Positions 47,110 to 57,738 of a stretch of DNA of 64,000 bases are shown one piece after another. The stretch's first letter is position 1; every line of letters begins with the position of its first letter. A model generated the notes under the pieces. The model saw only the letters and a program-made list of their open reading frames with translations. It had not been told where the DNA came from and did no database searches. Position numbers and translations under genes: made by a program. Source of the stretch: Megaustenia siamemsis (taxonomy: Eukaryota; Mollusca; Gastropoda; Stylommatophora; Ariophantidae); contig JAVIAB010000159.1 in the NCBI GenBank assembly GCA_032433765.1, positions 61,169,543 to 61,233,542 on the forward strand, written 5' to 3'.

Positions 47110-47728
47110 AGAAAACACGTAGCAGAAAAATCACATACACGATACCTACCCACAGGACTCTTGGTCCCACATATACACAGATGGCTCTGCTACAAATGCC
47201 ACCAGAAATGGAGGGGGAGGTGTGTGCTTGACGCTGAATAATCAGGACGAGATTACCAAGTCAATAGCTACTGGGAAATTCTCAAACAACTTTAAAGCAG
47301 AAACTGAGGCCATCAGAGATGCTGCAACACTGCAATACTCAAAACAAAAATAGCATGCACAATAAGTTGGTGATTCTGACTGATGCTCTGTCAGCACTAT
47401 CAGCTCTGAAAAGCCCCAAGAACAATGAACTAGATGATTTGAGAGTAGCCAACTATACAATAACTTCAAGAAAATAGTCATTCAGTGGATACCATCACAC
47501 TGTAATATACACGAGAACGAACGCGCAGACAAATTAGATAAACAGGGAGGGAGATTACCACAAGAGAACCACCCGCTCAGTTATGATGAAGCCAAATCCA
47601 TCCTCATAGGTCAGTTACATGAAAAATGGAAACGAGAACACCCAAAGCATAACGAGAGTGACGGATACCAACAACTATCAAGGAGGGATACAGTCATCAT
47701 ACTTCGCCTACGCACTGGGCACACTAGA

Positions 47729-47914
47729 ATGAGAAATCACATGTTCACCAAATTCAAAATAGGTACAACCAGCCTATGCCACTGCACACTGGACAGTATG
47801 ACTACAAAACATATTCTACAGGATTGTCCCACAGTACACAGACCTAAGAAGAGCAATGTGGTCCACGCCCACCTCCCTGGAAGAAAAACTATATGGGGGA
47901 ATCGATTCGCTTAA
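47729..47914 (+). pseudogene. C-terminal zinc-finger-like segment, family E
   Basis: The spacing in SLCHCTLDSMTTKHILQDC is C-x-C-x(8)-H-x(4)-C, the element typical after RNase H in such LINEs. Short and cut off by a stop before the GA tail. Confidence 0.7.
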
Positions 47915-47972
47915 ACAGACAGCTGAATTCATTAGATAGTCTGGAATTCTACTCTTATTGAGTCTTCGTTGC

Positions 47973-48048
<76 letters not shown>

Positions 48049-48058
48049 AGGGGCAATG

Positions 48059-48203
48059 TTTGACGTTCATAGCACAAAGTTGGTATGAAAATGCATAAAA
48101 TCATTTATTGCTTATCTGGCATTGAAATGTTTAGATGTCTTAGCAATGGTGAAACCTGGTATGTGACTGCATTTGCTTTTTGTATTCTCATGTCAATTTC
48201 TCT
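48059..48203 (-). mobile_element. Family D retrotransposon, continuation after element E
   Basis: Matches 5,070-5,220 of the D element on the minus strand, resuming exactly where 44,704 leaves off. It then breaks into the 39-bp minisatellite. Confidence 0.87.
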
Positions 48204-48478
48204 GTTATCTCACTGTATAATAGCTGAAAACATTATAGTTGAACACTCTCACTGTATAATAGCTGAAAACATTATAGTTGAACACTCTCACTGTATAATA
48301 GCTGAAAACATTATAGTTGAACACTCTCACTGTATAATAGCTGAAAACATTATAGTTGAACACTCTCACTGTATAATAGCTGAAAACGTTATAGTTGAAC
48401 ACTCTCACTGTATAATAGCTGAAGACATGATAGTTGAACACTCTCACTGTATAATAGCTGAAAACATGGTACATGAAA
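48204..48478. repeat. 39-bp minisatellite (type I), homogeneous block
   Basis: Seven nearly identical units of 'cactgtataatagctgaaaa' plus 'cattatagttgaacactct'. This is the least diverged block of the type I repeat. 13 codons per unit keep frames open. Confidence 0.95.
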
Positions 48479-49575
48479 CCTTCTTATTGTAATACAGCAG
48501 AAGCCATTGTAGCTTATACCGTCTCTAAAACGGGCTGTATATATTCACAACTATCGCACTACAAATAAGTCATGGCCACCATACGAATCAAATGTAAAAC
48601 ATGTTAGAAACAATGGTTGCAAATAAACAACAGTAATGATCTCATATACCATCTGCCAAGACACCTGCGGACGGACCATCACACTACTTTTAAACACAGG
48701 TAACTACATACTCCAGAACCGACTAGAGATAGGAAACAGCTATTCATAAAAAAATGTCCAACTCTTATGTTAAGTCAGTCTTACTATATGGCTGTGGAGG
48801 CGAAGGCGCAACTCCCAGCACCGGAGCTGGAAGTTGTCAGCGACCCACAGCTGATGGCTTGCGCCATGATCGGTGAACCAAAACCATCCAGACCCTGCTC
48901 CACCTCTCCGTGGTGCCTCCAGTAACAGACTAACTTGTCTAGTCTGGCCAAGCGAGCAGGGATCAAAGAGGTAAGACAACCCGGTACTCAAAAATGTCGT
49001 GCTGAAGTCGGATGTGTTGGGCCGAAAGGCGCAAAATATATCACTTTTTGAAGAATGTTTTACTTGTTCTGAATGTCAAAGTCAAGACATGCCCGAACAT
49101 CAAACAAATACAACAAAACGATATGGACTTTACATTGTCATTGAGAGAATCACAAGCTTCACTTAGTTGGCAGTGAAACAGAAATAACATGACCAAGCAC
49201 GTAGGAAGCTAGTGAGAGAGATTCTCTTTATGTTCTCCTACTTCTCTCAGACTTACGTCATTTAACAATGCTTATAACCTAATGTGAGCAGCGTTGTTCT
49301 TTTTGTAACGAATCAGATCCATGAAAAGAGCAAGAGATAGGTTTCGATCACCAACCTATGGTTCCACCAAAGTTTTAATCGAGTGTTTTGAGCACCATCC
49401 TAAAAATGTGTTGCTTGCCTTTATAAACAATTGTCGCTAACATCATGTTCCATATAGGTTTGTTTGGCGGAAATGTCTTCCATTGTTTCTTTTTTTTTTC
49501 TTTTCTTTCTTCTTCTCCTTTTATTGTTATTCACTAAACGTCTGACTTGACAGTAATTAGAGAAGACAAATCACT
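48479..49575. other. Spacer with a small A fragment and a GC-rich patch
   Basis: At 48,752-48,796 about 45 bp matches the family A tail ('gttaagtcagtcttactata'). It is followed at 48,797-48,985 by a GC-rich patch unlike anything else in the window. The remainder, to 49,575, has no recognisable gene. Frames 48,770-48,991 (minus) carry no motif I recognise. Confidence 0.55.
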
Positions 49576-51960
49576 GACACATGAATAACATGAGCGACTA
49601 TGACTGGGAGATAAATGACATGAGCGACTATGACTGGGAGATGAATGACTTGAGTGGCTATGACTGGCAGATGAATAACATGAGCGACTATGACTGGGAG
49701 ATAAATGACTTGAGTGACTATGACTGGGAGATGAATGACATGAGCGACTATGACTGGGAGATGAATGACATGAGCGACTATGACTGGGAGATGAATGACT
49801 TGAGTGACTATGACTGGGAGATAAATGACTTGAGTGACTATGACTGGGAGATAAATGACTTGAGTGACTATGACTGGGAGATGAATGACTTGAGTGACTA
49901 TGACTGGGAGATGAATGACTTGAGTGACTATGACTGGGAGATAAATGACATGAGCGACTATGACTGGGAGATGAATGACATGAGCGACTATGACTGGGAG
50001 ATGAATGACATGAGCGACTATGACTGGGAGATGAATAACATGAGCGACTATGACTGGGAGATGAATGACATGAGTGACTATGACTGGGAGATGAATGACA
50101 TGAGCGACTATGACTGGGAGATAAATGACTTGAGTGACTATGACTGGGAGATGAATGACATGAGCGACTATGACTGGGAGATAAATGACTTGAGTGACTA
50201 TGACTGGGAGATGAATGACTTGAGTGACTATGACTGGGAGATAAATGACTTGAGTGACTATGACTGGGAGATAAATGACTTGAGTGACTATGACTGGGAG
50301 ATAAATGACTTGAGTGACTATGACTGGGAGATGAATGACATGAGCGACTATGACTGGGAGATGAATGACATGAGCGACTATGACTGGGAGATGAATGACA
50401 TGAGCGACTATGACTGGGAGATGAATGACATGAGCGACTATGACTGGGAGATAAATGACTTGAGCGACTATGACTGGGAGATGAATGACATGAGCGACTA
50501 TGACTGGGAGATGAATGACATGAGCGACTATGACTGGGAGATGAATGACATGAGCGACTATGACTGGGAGATGAATGACATGAGCGACTATGACTGGGAG
50601 ATGAATGACATGAGCGACTATGACTGGGAGATGAATGACATGAGCGACTATGACTGGGAGATGAATGACATGAGCGACTATGACTGGGAGATGAATGACA
50701 TGAGCGACTATGACTGGGAGATGAATGACATGAGCGACTATGACTGGGAGATAAATGACTTGAGTGACTATGACTGGGAGATAAACGACTTGAGTGACTA
50801 TGGTTGGCAGATGAATGACTTAAGTGACTATGAAAGACAGATGAATGACGTGAGAGACTATATCTGGCATGAATTACTACAAACGACAGATGAACGACAT
50901 GAATGATAATGACTGACATATTGATGATATGCATGACTATGACTAACATATGAATAGCTCAGGTACTATGAATGATATGAGTGACTATAAATGAGGGATG
51001 AATGATTAAAAATGACCGATGAATGACACAGCGACTATTATTGACAGATGAATGACATGAGTGACTATGAAGGCAAATGAATGACTGCGAATGACAGATG
51101 AATGACATAAGTAATTACCAATGACAGATGGATGACATTTAAAGTATGACTGACATTTAAATGGCACGAGTGAATATTCCTTACAGATGAATGGCATGTG
51201 TGGCACATGAATTGCTATAGATGAGAGATGAATGACATAAATGTTATGAATTACAGATGACTGACTAGGAAAGACAGACGATTGGCATTAACGCCTATGA
51301 ATGTCAGATAAATAACATGAGTGACTATAACTGACATATGAATAACATGAGTGTATATAACTGACATATGAATAACATGAGTGTATATAACTGACATATG
51401 AATAACATGAGTGTCTATAACTGACATATGAATAACATGAGTGTCTATAACTGACATATGAATACCATGAGTGTCTATAACTGACAGATGAATGGCTATG
51501 AATTACTATGAATGACAGATGGTTTACTATGAATGACCGATGAATGACATAAATGTATATGACTGACACATGAAAGATATGAGTGACTATAATTGGAAGA
51601 CTGATGACATGGATGATTATGACTGACAAATAGATAACATATGTGATTCTTAATAACATAAGAAACTATGTCTGACATATCAGCGTTTGACTACGAATGA
51701 CAGATGAAAGACAAAAATGTGTTTCTTCCGAAAAATGAATGACATGGTCACCATGAATGACAGCTGAGTGACTACAGATGAGAGATTAATGATAAGATTG
51801 ACTATAAATTATAGGTGAATGACATGAACGACCTTGAATTATAGTTAAACGAATACCGATGACAGATACATGTCTTGAATGGCTATGGATGGCAAATTGA
51901 GTGTCTGCGGATGACACATGAATGACTATGAATGACAGTTGAATGTCATGAATAACTATT
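49576..51960. repeat. 30-bp minisatellite, right arm, homogeneous core and decayed edge
   Basis: 49,580-50,880 holds about 43 nearly identical 30-bp units ('gactatgactgggagatgaa' plus 'tgacatgagc'), of two kinds that differ at linked positions: 'acatgagc' and 'acttgagt'. From 50,880 to 51,960 units are diverged, with a small sub-block at 51,310-51,485 of 'gtctataactgacatatgaa' units. Frames of 441 and 471 codons on opposite strands over the core are artefacts of the 30-bp length. Confidence 0.95.
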
Positions 51961-52500
51961 AATAACACATTACTATATTAAAGTACACTTTACACCCTAC
52001 GCCCACTGGCTCTCGTTACGCCCACTGTCTCCTTACCACCAGCTATGCCGCAGCACTGCAATCATTTGTCTATTCCCTAATGGACAGATCCAACAGATGT
52101 TAGGGGCGGGGCCATATCAGGTATTGTATTTAAGGCCTGCCATTTCGAATCTTTACAATCTTTTTCTGAACGTTGCTGCAAGCAGCTAGATAGTGTTGTT
52201 TTCAGTAGATCGGTTTGTACGATACCACTTAAATAAATGCTTATTTTTTAATGTATTTTTTGTTTTGTGAAATTATACAGGGAAGGTTTTATTTTTAATG
52301 TTCTTTTATTAATTTTGTTTCGTTCGAAATGATTATATATTTTGTTTATTTTAAATGCATATGTGTGTGTGTGTGTGGGTTTATATGTTTGTTCCTTCTT
52401 AAGGTCTATTGATCCGAAACGTTGTTCTGCTTTGTGTTCTCATTTATGTTACATGAAGCTTTAACCATACGGTTTCTTTCGATTTTTTATTTCCACGTCT
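51961..52500. other. Low-copy segment of the right inverted arm
   Basis: Reverse-complement match of 7,920-8,530. Contains 'gatccgaaacgttgttctgc' at 52,411-52,430 and a TG run at 52,362-52,376. No gene is seen. The uninterrupted join at about 52,498 to element K corresponds to the point where the left arm carries elements C and D. Confidence 0.75.
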
Positions 52501-52824
52501 ATTCTTTTCATTTCACATTTGCCTTATACTCAGGAGGGAGATAACCCTATAGTTATTACAATCGCCCTTGTTCCCTTTTTTCTTGTATAACGCTACAATC
52601 TCGGTATCTTTCTTTGCCTGGAGAATATCTCTGTTTCTCCAGCATTGGACAAGAAGTTTGTAGAGGTTGGGCAGGAATGGTTAAAGATTGTCCTTAAGTA
52701 CTTCGGCGGGTATATTGTTACCTGAGGCTGTTCCACGTGGGTGGTAATTAATAACATCATGAAGTTCCTTCTCTGTGGGTTCTTTATCCAGTTGAATAGT
52801 TATTTTTTTAGAACAGCTGGTCTA

Positions 52825-53130
52825 TGAGTTGACTTTCAGGTCTAGGAGTTGGCTTGCTGGTCTAGGAGTTGACTTGCTGGTCTAGGAGTTGGCTTGCTGG
52901 TCTAGGTGTTGGTTTGTTGGTCTAGGAGTTGGCTTGCTGGTCTAGGAGTTGGTTTGTTGGTCTAGGAGTTGGATTGTTGGTCTAGGAGTTGGCTTGCTGG
53001 TCTAGGAGTTGGCTTGCTGGTCTAGGAGTTGACTTGCTGGTCTAGGAGGTGGCTTGCTGGTCTAGGAGTTGGCTTGCTGGTCTAGGAGTTGACTTGCTAG
53101 TCTAGGAGTTGGCTTGCAGGTCTGTCTTCA
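52825..53130. repeat. 20-bp minisatellite inside element K
   Basis: About 15 units of 'ggtctaggagttggcttgct'. The left-arm copy of K has only one such unit (near 1,128-1,155), within a coding stretch that reads DRPASHLLDQL. So it is a local expansion of coding sequence. Confidence 0.93.
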
Positions 53131-53583
53131 GAGTAGAGACTTGAGTAATGTTCGACCCATCTTTCCAGCTGTTTAGTTGTCACTGATAGGCTCACCGTTT
53201 GCGTCTTTTAAGAGAGTAATTTTTTTAATGTGTGGGCCTAGACCAATCTTTATGTTGTTGTACATAGTTCTAGAATCGCGCAGCTGAAAAGCTTTCTGGA
53301 TAGTAGATCACAGATTTGGCCAATACTCGTTCTCACATCTCCTTCATTCCTCTTGCATTTCTGCTATTGCTTGTTTGAATTGGTCTTTTGCGATCAAGCA
53401 TGGGTAATTCTTAAAGGTTAGGAAGGTCTTATTCTTCTCTACAAGTGACATGAGATTCATCGAGTTTTGTTGAGTCCAATCGTTGGTGGAGTTTTTATCT
53501 TTAACAAGAGAAGAGATTCCACAGTCAAGGATTCGCGACTTTAGTCGGTTCAATGAATCATCGACACTGTCGAGGTCTTCTGC

Positions 53584-54129
53584 TTATTCAGTGCGTTTCT
53601 TGAAGGCATTCGTGAACAGAACTTGGTCGTTGGGTAATTTTGTTGCAGCGATATTAATCTTAGGACTGGCTGGTTCTCTATATTTGTGTATCCTGTTGGT
53701 GGTTGCCTTCACTTCACTTATGACAAGTGTGGGTTGTGTGTCACAGTTTACGCTATGGTATGCTCTGGTTACTCTAACATTATTTAAGTGTTGTCTGCGA
53801 ACTAGGACAATGTCTTGCTGGTGCCAATGCACGGACCTTGGGTGGCACCATGTTGCCTTTTGTCGGTTCTTAACGATGAAGAAATTATTGGTAGCCCACA
53901 GGTTGTTAAGGGAACAAAATTCTAGAAGCCTCTGACCATTATCGTTCATTTTGCCAATACCATGATGACCTAGGCATGATGGCCATGAATGATTTTCAGA
54001 TCCAAAGCGTGCATGTAGATCGACCAGCACGTAAAGGTGTTCTATTTTTGTGGATTGAATCAGAGGTAACTTGGAGCATCTCGCAAAATATATATTTATC
54101 GCATGTGGTTGTTGCAACTGCTGTTGCAT
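53584..54129 (-). pseudogene. APE-type endonuclease C-terminal part, family K
   Basis: A 181-residue frame with LVDLHARFGSENHSW (the GDxNA motif is altered to VDLHA), GKMNDNGQRLLEFCSLNNLW, WCHPRSVHWHQQDIVLVRR and YHSVNCDTQPTLV (the usual SDH box is degraded to NCDT). The loss of key residues shows it is not an active nuclease. Confidence 0.82.
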
Positions 54130-54169
54130 AGGCGCTGATGATGTTGATTGGTCCAGATTTTGAATTTAT

Positions 54170-54690
54170 TTTTAATGTTATTATTTGTTCTCGTGTACTA
54201 TTATGGGTGTTTATAGAATGCATGAGCTTATTATGTGTTCTCATGTACTATTAGGGGTGTTTACAGAATGCATGAGCTTATTATGTGTTCTCATGTACTA
54301 TTAGGGGTTTTTACATAATGCATGAGCTTATTATGTGTTCTCATGTACTATTAGGGGTTTTTACAGAATGCATGAGCTTATTATGTGTTCTCATGTACTA
54401 TTAGGGGTGTTTACAGAATGCATGAGCTTATTATGTGGTCTCATGTACTATTAGGGGCGTTTACATAATGCATGAGCTTATTATGTGTTCTCATGTACTA
54501 TTAGGGGCGTTTACAGAATGCATGAGCTTATTATGGGTTCTCATGTACTATTAGTGGTGTTTACAGAATGCATGAGCTTATTATGGGTTCTCATGTACTA
54601 TTAGTGGTGTTTACAGAATGCATGAGCTTATTATGGGTTCTCATGTACTATTAGTGGTGTTTACAGAATGCATGAGCTTATTATGTACAA
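54170..54690. repeat. 50-bp minisatellite
   Basis: About ten units with exact 50-bp spacing ('tcatgtacta' at 54,241 and 54,291) containing 'gcatgagcttattatgtgtt' and 'tttacagaat'. The last three units share the variants 'gggttc' and 'attagtggtg'. Decayed units of the same repeat are at 205-400. Confidence 0.95.
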
Positions 54691-54694
54691 CAAA

Positions 54695-55090
54695 ACCCAC
54701 TCAATGTAGGTCAAAAGATCATCGGAAGATATGGACTTGGAGAAATGAATGTGAATGAAGAGATATTCGCGAACTTTTGTGATTTTAATCAAATGAGCTT
54801 ATGAGGAACAATATTCCAACATAAAAGAATACATAAAGCTACATGGGTGTCATCGGATCATAGATCGGAGAGTCAAATTGACCACATATGTTTTAGTAAA
54901 AAGGGTAAGTCATCCTTAGATGATGTAAAAATATATAGAGGAAGAGATGTTGCTTCGGATCATCATCTTCTGCTAGCCAAACGTAAATTAAAGATATACT
55001 ACAACATATAAGGGTAGACATTATATCAATGTAGGGTTTCTTAAAAAGCCAGGAATTAAAGAGAAATTTGCTGTCACAGTATCAAACAAA
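54695..55090 (+). mobile_element. Family A fragment (endonuclease end and linker start), right arm
   Basis: Reads YGLGEMNVNEEIFANFCDF and [16 protein letters not shown] with stops, then 'gatgtaaaaatatatagagg' and the linker. Matches 1-195 in reverse complement and the family A copy at 59,150-59,480. Ends about 200 bp upstream of the first exon of the host gene. Confidence 0.8.
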
Positions 55091-55296
55091 TAGCAAGTTT
55101 GGTCACGGGATTAGACACAAAAATACAACACAAACATGTTATTTTATTTACGGCGATCAAGACAAATACTGTAACATATTAGACGTCATCTTGCTCTTTC
55201 AACAGTTCATTGACCTCAACTCGGTTAGAATACCGGAAATACTCGCCGAAACAAAACAAAAAACACATAAACATCAGATCCATCACCTATTACAAT

Positions 55297-55351
55297 ATGG
55301 CTACGTCACTGGTGGCTTATCTAGCTCTGGCTTGTCTCATGGTTCTTGTTG
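55297..55351 (+). CDS. Exon 1 of a secreted-protein gene (signal peptide)
   Basis: The frame from ATG at 55,297 gives 18 codons, MATSLVAYLALACLMVLV, plus one base, then a strong donor, G|GTAAGT, at 55,352. The residues form a typical signal peptide: a short polar start and a hydrophobic core of about 14. Joined to exon 2 in phase 1, the next residues are D and C, a plausible cleavage region. Upstream, 55,100-55,296 holds a likely 5' untranslated region; I see no clear TATA box. Two independent splice signals and the matching phase support a real gene. I do not recognise the family. Confidence 0.8.
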
Positions 55352-56794
55352 GTAAGTTGTAAGATTGTTTCTGTATGTTGAAGAATGTGGTAAAAGCTCA
55401 AGATGTGAATGTTGACATCGTTTTGTTTGATTCAGTCTTGATTGTTGATTCTGGTAAATTGTAAAGGGCTTCTTTATCTAATGGGATGAATGAAGAACTC
55501 ACGATATGGGCACGTTGAGAGGGAGTTATGTGACTCTTCTATATACTTTATGTTATTTATGGAACCAGCTCAGTTAAATTCAGAAACTACCCATATCCGC
55601 TCCACCACCTGATGTATGTTACAATGTACTAAGACGAACTGCAGAGATCTATAAAACAACGTAACCAGCATCCATAAGTTACAAACTAAGCAATGAGGAT
55701 TGAGCGTCACTACATGTGACGTCAGTAAATAAAGCGTCACTAAATGGAGCTTCATAAAAGCGTTCATAAATGTTTGCTGTTGTTTAATAAATTATATCTC
55801 AGCATTAGTGAAGTAAAGAAAATGCACATTTATTTATATTGATATCATTAAGAACATCATGTTACAAATGTTTTATTCTTGCCATGTAATTAGGATAGAT
55901 TTCTGCTCTTTCCAGATATATAAATATTTCCTAGTCCTCGCTTGGTTAGTATTTACAAGTTTTACAGATCATGTTGTGGTAGCTTTCACCCAGCCGTTCA
56001 AACTAATTCATTTCATGTTTTTTTTAAGAAAATCATAAACGAAGTTGCGCAAGATGAAAGTGAATTTCCGAAAGCGTTGACAATTTGCGTCACTGTCTCG
56101 TTTTCTGAATTTCAGTTCAGTATACATAGGAGTTTCATTACTCAGAATGTATGGTTTCATCGGAATGGTGTTTGTACCTAGAATCATTACTTTCAAAAAC
56201 TTGACATTGGAGTTATATAAATATTTTACATTTGAAGCTAAATGTAAAAAAGATGCTTCTTTGAACTTTGAACCCACAGGCCTTTGGTATTAGTGCACAG
56301 ACATCATCGAGATGGCTCACTGAACAAGGTAATGTTTATACACAAACCAAAAGAGGGCAAGCAGGAAAATATAAATTCGACAACTTTGACAATGAAGTGA
56401 TCTAACGAGATCTATCTATTTTTCAAAGGCAAAGAATTATTGACGCTAAAGAAATTAAAAACTGTACTTAGACGGAACAAAGTCATTGACATATCGGCAA
56501 TCATTTTACGGAGTATTACCTACTGATGAACAATTGTACGCCTTTGATTTGTGAAATAGAATAAATATACTACACTACTGTCAAATTAATTCCGTGTGAG
56601 GAGTAATGTATTAAGTAACTCTTTTTTGATAACGGTTTTGATAAATATGTGCAATCTATAAAACATGTATCAATAAAATAAAATACAGTTGGGGCAAAAA
56701 CACGACAGCGCAAAAAGAAAAAAAAATCGTTTCTAGGAAACGTATTTGCTGAGAAATTCAAGAAATTGAAACCGCAAACATTTGTAAGCGCGGT

Positions 56795-57040
56795 ATAGTT
56801 TATTGTAATATTTCAACAAATATTCAACTCTCTATATCTTTTCTAGTCAACGCGTATATTGTAACTTTGCAACAAATAATAAGTTGATATTTTCTAATCT
56901 TATCACAAATAGTCAAGCAATATATTCAATCTTATTACAAATAGTCAAGTAATATATTCTACTCGTATCACATATAGTCAAGTAATATATTCTAATCTTA
57001 TCACAAATAGTCAAGTAATATATTCTAATCTTATCACACA
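56795..57040. repeat. 33-bp minisatellite, left block in intron
   Basis: Units of 'tcacaaatagtcaagtaata' plus 'tattctaatctta', well preserved from 56,900. Interrupted at 57,041 by element A and resumed at 60,260. Confidence 0.9.
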
Positions 57041-57159
57041 TCTCTCTTCAACCTTTTAGCTCCCAGTGGAGCATAGGTCTTCAACAAACACTTTCCAAGT
57101 CGTTCTGTTTTTTGCAATTCTTTTAAGATCATTCCATGTCTTCCCCATCATCTTCATCT

Positions 57160-57708
57160 CTACTTCAATCTGTCTTCTCCAAGAATTCCTTGGTCTTCCT
57201 CTTTGTCTTTTCCCCTGGGGATTCCAAAAAGGGCCTGTTGTGTAATACTCTCAGTTGGCTTCCGTAGTGTGTGTCCTATCCATCGCCATCGTCTTCGCTG
57301 TATTTCTTTATCCACTTGTATATGACCGGTACATTTCCATAATTCCACGTTAGTGACTTTGTCCTGCCATTTCCATCCCTTTATTCTGCGCAAGCATCCA
57401 TTAATGAAAGTCTGTACCTTCGTGATTGTCAATTTTGTTATTCTCCATGTTTCACAGCCATATAATAGAACCGACTTAACATTGGAGTTGAAAATTTGTA
57501 TTTTTGTATTTAGCCTAATTTCTTTGGATTTCCATATGTTTCCCAGTGCAATGAAAGCTCCTCTTGCTTTTGATATCCTTATTTTGGTATCATTTTCTGT
57601 TCCTCCCTCTTTATCTATATTACTGCCCAGATATATATAAGATTGTACGTCTAGTAGAGGTATTTCTCCTAGTTTTATTTGGTTATTGCCAACTGCATTA
57701 ATTCTCAT
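57160..57708 (-). pseudogene. Post-RT tail, family A
   Basis: 182 residues: LLDVQSYIYLGSNIDKEGG, SVLLYGCETWRITKLTI, RRIKGWKWQDKVTNVELW and RRRWRWIGHTLRKPTES. A frameshift near 57,225 garbles the remaining GKRQRGRPRNSWRR segment found in other copies. Confidence 0.85.
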
Positions 57709-57738
57709 AATGTTGGTCTTATCTCTATTAATCTTTAG

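Larger units (their letters stand above)
44709..48054 (+). mobile_element. Family E non-LTR retrotransposon with RNase H, inserted in element D
   Basis: Order on plus: endonuclease end, linker, RT, RNase H, C-terminal zinc-finger-like region, then a GA microsatellite tail (47,978-48,045). It begins within the endonuclease, so it is 5'-truncated. The word 'aatg' borders it at 44,705-44,708 and 48,055-48,058, a minimal TSD. The domain set is that of RNase-H-bearing LINEs, but the sequence is clearly different from family F. Multiple frameshifts and stops are present. Confidence 0.87.
52500..54165 (-). mobile_element. Family K non-LTR retrotransposon fragment, right arm
   Basis: The minus strand has endonuclease (EHLYVLVDLHARFGSEN, SWPSCLGHHGIGKMNDNG, CHPRSVHWHQQDIVLVRR at 53,584-54,129) and linker (53,344-53,553), ending in RT-start remnants near 52,540. 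It lacks most of the RT. A 20-bp minisatellite has expanded inside it. Stops and frameshifts are present. Confidence 0.85.

Noticed and set aside
49534..50949. Open frames of 471 (minus) and 441 (plus) codons
   Set aside because: Both run over the same 30-bp minisatellite. A repeat unit divisible by 3 without stops keeps frames open on both strands; there is no start context, signal or known domain.
53483..53935. 150-codon plus-strand frame with hydrophobic segments
   Set aside because: Antisense of the endonuclease and linker of element K; the minus strand carries the recognisable motifs.
1..54915. Terminal inverted repeats of one giant DNA transposon
   Set aside because: The arms could in principle be giant TIRs, but no transposase, integrase or DNA polymerase of large transposons is found between them and the arm ends are not sharply matched. 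I keep it only as an alternative to segmental duplication.
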